In this document: piece by piece, positions 21,156-31,092 of the stretch | Position numbering within the stretch: position 1 is the stretch's first letter | Layout of the letters: every line of letters starts with the position of its first letter | NCBI GenBank assembly: GCA_004154925.1 | Contig: QJNS01000703.1 | Coordinates: 124,001 to 188,000 of the forward strand | Direction: 5' to 3' | Length of the DNA stretch: 64,000 nucleotides | DNA from: Monosporascus cannonballus | Lineage: Eukaryota; Ascomycota; Sordariomycetes; Xylariales | Notes under the pieces: generated by a model | What the model was told of the DNA's origin: nothing | The model's input: the letters and a program-made list of their open reading frames with translations, nothing else | Database searches by the model: none | Made by a program: the position numbers and the translations under genes

Positions 21156-22477
21156 ATGGCTGCCCCAGCAAGCGAGTCGATGTCAGGAGATGGCAAAGCA
21201 TTTGAAATCGTCGCTCATGGCCATAAAGACGTCGTACAGGCCATCGCGTTCAATGCGTATGGCGATAGGTGCGCAACCGGGTCCGTCGACGGTAAGATCC
21301 GAGTGTTCAATAGGTGCAAGGACGGTAGTTGGCGTATGTGTGATAACTGGGGGGGCCATGGAGGCGAGATCTTAGAGGTATGGGTCATTCAATCATATGA
21401 ACTGGTCGAACGCTAATATGGCATATCCTGTAGCTTCAATGGCTCCCTCCTACGGTGTATCCGAACCTTCTTGCCTCCCTCGGTATTGAAGGCCGGTTCA
21501 AGCTCTGGGCTGAGGACCCTTCTGCTGCCCCGGGGAGGCGCTTTAGCTCACGGGGAGCCAATGGAAAGGCTGCCTTCGAGAGCCGGTCGGGTCGACATCC
21601 TTACCGGTCTTTCTCGATTAAACACGACGAAGCAACACGGCATACATATTTTGCTTTACTCGCTGCAGACGGGCACCTCTCGGTTCATGAAAGTGAAGAC
21701 CCTGAGACCATTGCCGATTATATGAAGATCGACGACTTTCAGGCTTGTCAAAAGCCGAACCGCGGAGAGGAGACCTGTTTCAAGGTTCAGTTTGACCCCA
21801 ATCCAGAACCCTGCTATACGGCTTTGAGAGCGGGTGTGCCAACAGATGCTCTGGGCTTGGTCGTCGCTGGATTGGACACAGTCAAGGTCTTCAGGACTCG
21901 AGATACGATCACCAGTTCGTTTGGCGCCGCGACTAGGGCGAGGGAGTTCTACTTGGCTGTCGAAATCACCGGCCATAAGGGCCTGGTTCGGGACGTCGCT
22001 TGGGCACCGGGGAATTACAGGGGCTATGACACGGTTGCTACAGCTTGCCAGGATGGCTTTGTGAGAGTCTTCCGTGTCGATACACCCTTTTCCAATGAAG
22101 ATGGGAAGTCGTGGTCTACCGCAGACGTTACAGGCGCAGGAAGACATGATGAAAATCACTATTCCTCCAAAAGTGGGCGTGCTAGGACACTCTCGCAGGC
22201 GCATTCCGGCATCAGGGCCGAGATTGACAAATCGGGGACTCATGGAGAACGGACTTCAACTGGCCAACCTGGACAAATTACCCACAAAGTTAAGGAACTG
22301 TCGAAACTAGACATCCACCACTCCCCTGTATGGCGGGTCGGATTCGACGACGACGGCCAAATTCTGGGAAGTGTTGGAGACGACGGCAAGTTGATATGCT
22401 ACCGACAGACACCCGACGGTACATGGGCGAAGAGCTCAGAGCTGGGCATGATGAAGACGAGAATGGTCATACCCTAA
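21156..22477 (+). CDS. SEH1: Nucleoporin Seh1 (WD40 repeat protein)
   Basis: Seh1 is a beta-propeller shared by the Y-shaped (Nup84/Nup107) nuclear pore complex and the SEA/GATOR2 complex that controls TORC1. Two exons, 21156-21377 and 21434-22477, with a 56-bp GT-AG intron in phase 0 that has a GCTAAT branch-like site, give 421 residues. The start matches the family (AHGHKDVVQAIAFNAYGDRCATGSVDGKIRVF), here written in two pieces: AHGHKDVVQAIAFNAYG and DRCATGSVDGKIRVF. Later blades include EITGHKGLVRDVAWAPG and HHSPVWRVGFDDDGQILGS. A low-complexity insert of about 60 residues before the last blade is usual in filamentous fungi. The gene faces the alkaline phosphatase gene, and the 3' ends are about 215 bp apart. 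No lesions. Confidence 0.9.
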
Positions 22478-22691
22478 GCAGTCAACAAAGCCCTACCGAA
22501 TGTCTTATTCGGCGTGCCAACACCTGATAATCACTTCCATGTTCAATTGGGTGATGAATGATTCGCCCAAGAGCCGTACTAAGTCTCTTTTCCGCACCGG
22601 ATCCTTGGACCAACACGAAGGTTGATCCATCAGCGATGCAGTGTGAACTCTCTATTACATTACAGTTGCTTACGATCGCAAAGTTATTTCT

Positions 22692-24805
22692 CTAGTGCGT
22701 GTGGCCATGGTCAGGACCCTCGACACTCCTCTTGCCAACCCAATCGGTACCGCCCTGGCGGAGCTTCTTGGTCACATCGCTCATCTTCAACTTAGGGACA
22801 CCCCTCAATGTAGCCCGGTAACTGGTGGATGGCGAAGTGTGTTAGTCCAGTGACTCAAGGGATCCGGGGCGAAACGGCGACGAAACTTGCCTGCGTGTTA
22901 TCCCAGTTGCCAGCCATATCAGCTTTCAGGTTTCCGCCTCTCCAGCCGTTGCCATATCCGAAGAGCGTGATGTCAGAAGCGGTATGGTCACCGGACGACC
23001 AGTGGACACCCGCCTTCCGGCTGAGTTGTGAGGTCAGGTCACGGCCAAGGTTGTTGCCCGCCAGAATCTGGTCAATCTCGGAATCGCTCAGACCCGACAA
23101 GCCGTACCCGGGCAGGATGGTCTCCGCAAGATAAGCTCGTCGGTCGGTGCCGTTGTACGCAGACCAGAGTTCCTGAGCACGCTCGATTGACATCGAGACG
23201 TCCTTGAGCGGCACAGGGTTGAAGCCGTTGAGAGTCAGATCACCGCACTCGTGGTCAGCTGCCGACATCATCATCGTATCCGGGTGCTTGTCGATCCATT
23301 CGCGGACAAACTTCATAACATCATTATACATAAGGGTGTCGTGCAGATGACCTGTGGATTATTCCGGGTTAGTACGAGACCTTAGGAAGGGAATAGGAGG
23401 TCAAGTGGCGCCTCAGAAGCTGTAGCGCGAGAAACACACTCAGATGAGCATCACCTCGTGAGCGCTAGATCCGAGAATGAGTGGACGTGTCCTCCAGAAT
23501 TACTCACCGGCTGGGTCGTTCGCGTGGCCCGCGTGGTCGATACGGGAAGCCTCAATCATCAAGAGATATCCCTTGAACGACCACTTGGTGGCCCGGTCAA
23601 GTGAGTTGAGCGCCGTCTCGACCATTTCAAGAAGGGAGGGTTCCTTCTCGGGCTGTCGGGAGCGATCGATCTCGTACATCATCTGGCCTAGAGGAGAGAT
23701 GTCAATGACGAAGCGTCAACCACGTGGCAGGCCAAACCACTCACCATCGTTGAACAGACTCATGTATGGCAGGTCGGCCGCCTTCGACGTGCCCTTCTTC
23801 AGCTCATCGAACGCAGCGCGGTCCTGCATGACGCGGAATCCCTTCTTCTTGGCCCATCCGAAGAGGTCAATGTCATCGCTTCGGCAGGAAGTCTCGTCGG
23901 ACTGCGGCTTGAAGTAGCACCAACCTCCGCCGAGTAGGATGTCGACGACCGAGCCGAGGGGGTGGCTGTAACCAATCTCATGCTCGGCAATCTTCGCGTA
24001 CGAGTTGCGGTGAGCAACATGGGCCGCGTAACCTTTTAACAACGTTAGCACTCCTGGCCCCCCAGCAGCGCAGCAATGGGATAATATCGGCACGTACGGG
24101 CTGGCGTGGCGTGGTTGATGGTCGACGTGACCACGAGACCGGTCTTGAACCCCTTCAACTTGGCCGCCTCGAGAATGGAGCCGACGGGCTGTCCCTCAGG
24201 GTCGACGCCGATGGCTAGATAGCCGAGACGAGTTAGTTACCGGGAATATATAAAGACAAGCTCTGCCGCTGAGGAATATCGGTCAGCGTCGGTGGTCTCT
24301 TACCGTTGTTGTAGGTCTCGACGCCGCAGCCGAAGGCGGTCGCGGAGGCGGCCGAGTCGGTGATCAGGTTGTCGCTCGCGTGGGTCCGGACGTTGCCGAT
24401 GACCATCTCGTCGGCGGGCAGTTGGATGCTGACGGGCGCGCGCGGGTTCTCGCCGTTCTGCATGAGGGAAATGTAGTCTCTCGCCATCGTCTGCGACGCG
24501 GGGCCGTATCCTGCCGAACGGGGCTCCTCGTCAGTGATATGCTTTATTCAGGAAGAACGGACGGGGCGGACGAAGTAGCGCTCATTTTTAGCGGGACGTT
24601 TTGCGGTTAAGTCACGGCTCCGACGGGCACGCTTCGGTGAACGGTCCCCCGCCGCGGGGAACGGATTCGAGAAAGGAGAGTTCTGGCACGTGGTGTGTAA
24701 CTCACCATCAGGCACGATGTAGATGAAGTTGCGCGCCGTGGGAAAGAGCCAGCCGGCAGCGGCGCTCTGAACGAGCAGTCCGGTGAGAAAGAACGAGTAC
24801 CGCAT
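22692..24805 (-). CDS. Secreted alkaline phosphatase (possible frameshift near C-terminus)
   Basis: Alkaline phosphatase that hydrolyses phosphomonoesters outside the cell or in the vacuole. Exons: 24805-24706, 24510-24304, 24214-24098, 24032-23745, 23687-23508, 23351-22891, then a last exon from 22821. The signal peptide starts at 24805 (MRYSFFLTGLLVQSAAA). The catalytic serine motif is DSAASATAF. Metal ligands are visible in EASRIDHAGHAND and SAADHECGD and in the region VHWSSGDHTA. The last intron has donor GCAAGT after CAG, a GC-AG intron. The final exon reads LPGYIEG and then, because of a run of four G (22801-22804), hits a stop at 22792-22794. With three G the frame would continue (VPKLKM, DWVGK) to a stop at 22692. 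Literal product about 460 residues, family-like product about 490. Confidence 0.85.
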
Positions 24806-25613
24806 CTTGTCTACGGGAGCCCGCAACTATGCTTAACACCAAGAGGGAGACAAAGTGTGGGTCAACAGCTAGGGACTTTTCCATGTATTCAGATCGCGAC
24901 GTACGTAGCCTACTTATATGCAATCGACCAGAGAGGGGTCTCGACATCCATCATCCGACCTGCACTGGTCTGATACCACACCGCACGCATACACGCCCTG
25001 CTCATGCAAACGCAACGCACCGGGGACAGCCCCCGAACCAGACTCTTGGGAACGCCCCTAGGCCCATGGCATCCACTGCCCGTCCCCGCTGACCTCTCCC
25101 TTTCGGGAAGCTCGCAACGGGTGCGGCGCTGCCGTTATGAGTGCGAACCCGGTCTGAGAATTACGTGAAGCCATTGGAGCACGAGATCTCCGGGCACGTT
25201 GCGAGGGAGGCCATTTCGGCAACCCCACCTCTGCCCCTGGCCGCTGCGGAGCTTGTCGTTCTTGGCGATTTATCGGGGGCGTGGCGACCCTGCGTGTGGA
25301 GGCGCGCCGTTGTGACACGTGGGGTGGCATTCGCGTCTGCGAGTCCGGGCTCTTGACCCAGGGCCATTTATTTCGTCTGGTGAGTGAGGATATCGTCCGG
25401 TCTCTCGATTGGGTTCCTGGGATTGATTGGGCGTCCAGGAGAGGTTTGCTTTGTCATTGCTTTTTCAGAAATCGGCCGAGTCCATAACTAGCCGCTTCAT
25501 TTAAGTATGCGTATGAAAGCACATTGCAACGGGTGAGAGAGGGGGAGGGTAGTGGTTGACATGACAATAAAAAGAAGAATCTGCGTCCACCGTCGTCCCG
25601 AGATGTCACGCTT
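24806..25613. other. Promoter region of the alkaline phosphatase gene
   Basis: About 800 bp, GC-rich in the middle, between the alkaline phosphatase start and the 3' end of the next leftward gene. No gene is supported, and I see no clear regulatory motif. Confidence 0.45.
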
Positions 25614-25970
25614 TTAATTTTCAGTCCACGGATCCCGCATGTCCGCAGGCGAGTCGGTGGTGGTGGGGCTGCCTTGCTCCGGGGAACCCTTTATCATCTG
25701 GGCCAACCTCTCCCGCTCGGCGCTATAGGCGACGGTCTTCTTCGCCCGGACGTAGTACCAGACGTCCCAGGCGGCGATGGGGAAGGCGACGGTCGCGGTG
25801 AGCCTCCAGACCGGACGCGCGTGGGCGCTGCGCACCGGGATCCCTCTGAACCACAGCATCGTCCGCGCCGCCACGACGGCGCACGCCGGCGTCTGGATGA
25901 ACCAATAGCCCGGCCTCCTCACCACCTCCTGTTGTAGTTGGGATGGTTGTGCGAGCACAGAGCCGGACAT
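25614..25970 (-). CDS. Small hydrophobic protein of unknown function
   Basis: Open frame of 118 residues with a good ATG, coding-like composition and no intron. Two hydrophobic segments (about 22-42 and 57-74, the second LTATVAFPIAAWDVWYYV) are separated by a basic linker. A charged, proline- and threonine-rich tail follows. This layout would suit a small inner-membrane or ER membrane protein. I do not recognise a family. It could be a chance frame in GC-rich sequence, but the segregation of hydrophobic and polar parts argues for a real gene. Confidence 0.5.
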   Translation of the reverse strand: MSGSVLAQPSQLQQEVVRRPGYWFIQTPACAVVAARTMLWFRGIPVRSAHARPVWRLTATVAFPIAAWDVWYYVRAKKTVAYSAERERLAQMIKGSPEQGSPTTTDSPADMRDPWTEN

Positions 25971-27546
25971 ATCTCTTCGCTAGCTGCGTGTGCTTGACGA
26001 GACGAGTGGCGTTGATATGGATAGGTGATGACGTTGATCAATGCCTTTTAGATGGAAGGGGGCCTCGGGGATAGCAAGCTTCCAAAGCTCTACTTAGGTG
26101 GGTTGCTGTCAATTGACTCCGCAATGTTAGTGTTGAATCAGTCGAAACAGAGTCGTACCTGCCGGCAAAAGGTAAACTGAAAATGCGGTCGCTGCCGCCC
26201 CGGATCCAGCTGGCATGTGTCTGCATCTGGACACACACACACCATTTGCTGAGTTTCGAGTACTTACAACGGGATCTACGAAGACAGCTCATCTAATCCG
26301 CGAACAAAAACTTCGGCCTATGAGAAGAATGCGTCCTTAAAATCTGAATATTGCCCTTTCCGCAGTTGGTTAAATGTGGTGGAAAGCAGCACCTCCGGAC
26401 CTTAAGCAATCTCGTGTGTCAATATGGGTTCGTACCACTGGTAATGACGACTGTGTTATCATTCTGAGGGCTAGAACGGCAGCTTAATCGGGGAGATGTT
26501 CCGATGACCTGCGAAGTTCTGGGCATAGTGACGGCGGCCGGTAGAAGTCCTGGAGCGATGGAATGTACACCGAGCTCGTGATGCAGGTTTTTTTTTTTTT
26601 TCTTAAAAAAAAACACTTCGATACCAGCCCGGGGGGGACATCTCAACAAAGAGAACGTATCGCAGCCAATTCACATCGGACGAAGTAAATGTTTAGTGAG
26701 ACCTGGGTGCCACAGAAAACGAGGGCCACGGCAGTTATATAAGTGCCTACATAGGTATATAACGTGCCTCATTAGCGTGGGGGGCTTGCAGTCTTTGATT
26801 TGAGGAGGCCGTTTAGACATCAAGGGCCTCAAGCTGTGCTTATTATTGTTGCCGCCTATTGGTCGGTAGTCCTTTTGGAGCTCAGCATCCGGGATTGACA
26901 GGAGAACCTCTATGGCCAATTGTCCAAGAAAAGCCATGAACGTGAATGGACGTGTAGATAAAAGCCGACCTCAATCCCAGATAGCGGCCCCCGTGGCCTG
27001 AAGGACCGCGGTTCCCTTGACAGGGAGTGGCTTCATGGAGGAGTATAAAGGCCCAATTCATCTATAGGCTGACTGTTAAGTGCCTTTGGAACCAAACAAG
27101 ACTATATATATATATACTAGGTAATATTAAAGTCGCTTGTTTTAATGGGATATTTTAAGTACTTAGTAAGTACCAATCCGTATCTGTATACAGCACTTCG
27201 TACGTACAGGGATGGTACTTGATATGGTTGGCGCTCTCGGCAGGAACGAAGATGGTATCATGAGGACCCGTTCTATTTAATTAAGAAGTCGCGTTTGGGG
27301 ACACGTTTCGACTGAACTTTATCTTATCGACCCGAAACTCACCACCGTCAGCCTCAAGACTTAGACTAAGCATGTGTAAGACCACGATACATTCACATCC
27401 TGCCCCGTGTATCGACTTCGAAGTCGTTGGTGATAGTTGTCGGGGCCAGAAGAAACCGGGACTCCCACCATCGCCGCCTCCTTCGTCATCGATCATCCTA
27501 CTATACTCTTGTCGATCCACCCCGATAAAATGCGCCGTCGCCAAAC
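25971..27546. other. Intergenic region upstream of ALG7
   Basis: No gene is supported. It contains a T14 tract followed closely by an A9 tract at about 26588-26613, a (TA)n run near 27104-27117, and a pyrimidine-rich stretch just before the ALG7 start at 27547. Confidence 0.5.
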
Positions 27547-29033
27547 ATGGCTGGCTCACCTTCATCGACCCTTTCACGAACCGAGACTCTCAACCTCTCT
27601 GGCCTCGCCGTAGTATGCGCCGTGATTCTGGCACGGAGCTTTGAGAATGGCGAAGGGGAACCTCTGGTCGCGTCGCTCTGCTTCAGCGGTCTCGCCTTTG
27701 CCGCCAGTTATGCCATGATACGATGGCTCGGTCCCACCTTCGTCAACGCCGGCCTGAAGGGTCGCGACATGTCCAAGGCGAACAACAATCACTACTTGCC
27801 CGAGTGCATGGGGGCCATCTGCGCCGTCGTCTACCTATTCGTCATCATCGTCTTCATACTCATCCCCTTCTACAAGGACATAGTAGTCGCTACTAGTGGA
27901 GGCGGCAACCGGGACGTGGTCATGAACATCGAGTATGTCCAGAAGGGAAGGCTACTACACAAGTTCCCGCATAGCAAGGTATGATCCGGTGTCCTCTTAC
28001 TGCCATCTGGCTGTGGCTGTGTGATAATGTGTCTGACATCCAAACTTCGCAGCTGGCATCCTTCCTCTCTGCCATCATCTCCTTGCACTCCATAACCATC
28101 CTCGGCTTCGGTGATGACTTATTCGACATTCGATGGCGACACAAATTCTTCATTCCTGCCTTCGCCTCGATCCCCCTCTTAGTCGTCTACTTTGTCGACT
28201 TCGGCGTCACTTCCATAGTACTGCCCACCTTCCTTCAACCCTACGCCGGCCGTGAACTGCTCGACCTCGGAGTGCTCTACTACGTTTACATGGCCGCGTT
28301 ATGCATCTTCAGCCCAAATAGCATCAACATTCTTGCAGGGATCAACGGAATAGAGGTCACCCAGAGCATCGTCATCGCCACTCTCCTCGCGCTCAACGAC
28401 ATCCTCTATCTCACCACCCCCTATCCTCACCCGGCGACCGACTCCCACCTGTTCTCGCTCTACTTCCTCCTCCCGTTCCTCGGCGTCAGCTTCGCGCTGC
28501 TGGCGCATAACTGGTACCCCGCGCGCGCGTTCGTAGGCGACACCTACTGCTACTTTGCCGGCATGGTGTTCGTGGTGGTTAGTATCCTGGGCCATTTCTC
28601 GAAGACGCTTATCCTGCTGCTGCTGCCGCAGATCTTCAACTTCGTCTACAGCACGCCCCAGCTCTTCAAGCTGGTCCCGTGCCCGCGGCACCGCCTCCCG
28701 CACTTCAACGCGCGCACCGGCCTGCTCGAGCCCAGCGTTACCAGGTGGGCGCCCGACAAGCAGCCACGCCCCGCCATCATGCAGGCCCTGCGGCTACTAG
28801 CGCGCCTCCGGCTACTTAGCCTCAAGGAGGAGCAGGGCGTCCTCCAGGAGTCGAGCAACTTCACCATCCTGAACCTGTGGCTCGTCTGGAGGGGACCCAT
28901 GAGGGAGGACCGGCTGGCCACGGAGATCACGCTGATGCAGCTCGTGCTCGGCCTATTCGGCCTGGTCGTGCGACACAAGCTGGCGCTCCTGATATTTAGG
29001 GAGGACAATCTGGATCTTCGTAGCGTCGTCTAG
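27547..29033 (+). CDS. ALG7: UDP-GlcNAc:dolichyl-phosphate GlcNAc-1-phosphotransferase
   Basis: First enzyme of N-glycan precursor synthesis in the ER membrane, transferring GlcNAc-1-phosphate from UDP-GlcNAc to dolichyl phosphate. It is the target of tunicamycin. Two exons, 27547-27978 and 28053-29033, in phase 0, give 470 residues, normal for the family. Multiple membrane segments are evident (for example VVYLFVIIVFILIPF). Signatures include GLKGRDMSK near residue 75, the Asp-rich loop GFGDDLFDIRWRHK after the splice site, and NWYPARAFVGDTYCYFAGM, the nucleotide-sugar binding region. The C-terminal part (HFNARTGLLEPS, SNFTILNLWLVWRGPM) also matches eukaryotic homologues. It converges with the PHD-SET gene. 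No lesions. Confidence 0.95.
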
Positions 29034-31092
29034 TTAGGCGGACAGCTGACTCCTTGGGGGGATGAGATGACTCCGGCGTCATTTTTATTACTTTAGGGCT
29101 ATAGAGAGATACCCCTCGTCCGTGGGATTGTAGGCCACGTAGTATATTTTATGTTGATGCGTTGCTCCAAATATGAAAAACTTCGATAATTTTCGAACAA
29201 TTTGTTCTTGCGATCTGTCCTCACGTTGCGTGCTCTGTTTCCACTCGGCTAATATTGCATGGTATGGCTTTGGGTGGTATAATGGCTCCCGGAAGGTCTG
29301 AAGTAGGTGAACTTTCCGTAGAGAGCGTGCCTGGCAAACCATCAGGCCAGGGATCCGGATGCCTCCTCCATGGCCTGCCCCAATATATTACGCGTTGCGT
29401 AATATCCCCTGGGGTACTCGGACTTCGTGCCTCTCAAGAGATCTCTCCATATCTGCTGACAGTCATCTCGGAGCAAGGCGTACAAATGCTAACTTGTCTG
29501 GCAACGGTAGAAATTGCAGATGCATGTGGCGAGCATCCCCCTATCGGACGGAGTTGACTTAACCAGCGCCAAAGAGATGCAGACCAGGGCTTGATTCCTA
29601 CCTCATAGCTCCTTTCCATGGGAAGGAGAATTGATGGGGTACGATTCCAGATAGGTAGAGAATGCGGTAACCTCCGCCTATCTATTACTTCGTGCGTTTT
29701 CCAGACTACCCGGCAAACGCATGCCTTGGGCGGATAGACGCCATCTCCAGCCGTCGCCGCCCATCTCCCCTTCCGTCTTTTCTTTGTGCCTCTCAGCGAG
29801 CAGGCACGGCACGCCCTACCTGACCTACCTACCTACGCCGCAGCAGCCAGGGGCGGCCTCCTTTGCAGCCTTGCTTGCTTGGTTCGGACGACCACGCTGA
29901 TGATGATGATGACGATGGCCTTTCGCATGGGTGGGGGGTAGTACATAGGGGTAGTAGTGATAGGGCACGTCCCCCTTCCTGCGCTGTAAAATGGTAAGGA
30001 TGATAGGTAGTAATAAGGTACGGTACCTACGTAATAATCGGGTAACGGATGGGACCTTCATGTTTTTCTGCGTCTCCCCAATGCCGATACCGTCCATGTA
30101 TTACTGCTTGCTCGTTTGCTGACTGAATAATCCAGGAATGGTTACCTCAACAACGGCATATCACCCGTTCAACCCAATCCAACACGGGAGGGGGTATTTA
30201 GGTATCTATCGGCGCAGATGTCCCACGGCTCCACCGTATCGCAAGCAATGCCCTGCCACTGCATGTTTTATAATCAAATATGTATTCCAGCTCGCGTCCC
30301 TCTTATTAGAACCCCACCCCCCTCCCCCACAAGACTATTATCATTTGGAGTTGAATCAGCTTACATCATTCATCAGCAGTGCAGCGGGCGAAGGCCAGAG
30401 TGAACATTTCAATTCCTTTCTTTTCATTCAACAGCCAGTAAGCGACGGCTCTCATGTCGGCAGTTCCGTGCGTCATTGCCCGCCTGCCACCCCTCTCTCC
30501 CTTTCCCTTTGCTAATCATATTGTTTGTGCAGTAGTAGACCCTTCAATCATCGCCCCCGGTATCCGAACCTGTGTGGTTGACCCTCTAGTAGTACATACA
30601 ATGGTATAGGAATACTTCCTCGCCATGAACTTTAACTCCGCCTCCCTTTTCTTCCGGTTGTTGCGCCCATAGAAAATCATGACGGGTCTCTATGACGTGC
30701 GCGGACATGCAATCTTGAGCCTGCTATAAGAAACAACATCCCATCCACTTTGTGAGATATGTTCAGCAAATAACGGATCGGCTCAGATGGACCTCCCTTT
30801 TTCAAAACCCGCAACGTCACGTATCACCCGAGACCGTACACCCTTACCAAACGACCGCTTTTAACGCCAGACGCAGAAAACGCCGTCATCGGCTGCATCC
30901 CCATCCCGTTCATGGTCGCAATGAATCTGTCAGAAACACCCATAATAGAAAAGGAGTCTCGTGAATAATACGCCGAAGGTAAAAGAGAATGAAGACCATT
31001 GAACGGGGCGCCCGACAGATCTCTGATCCGGGGACCCTGCTCTATATATTACAAAATAAATAGGGTGTAATGATCGGCCCGACACGTTGCCA
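29034..31092. other. Convergent intergenic region ALG7 / PHD-SET gene
   Basis: Two kilobases between two converging genes, holding both 3' untranslated regions. Short simple tracts occur, such as CCTACCTACCTACC near 29823 and GATGATGATGATGA near 29900. No gene is supported. Confidence 0.5.
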
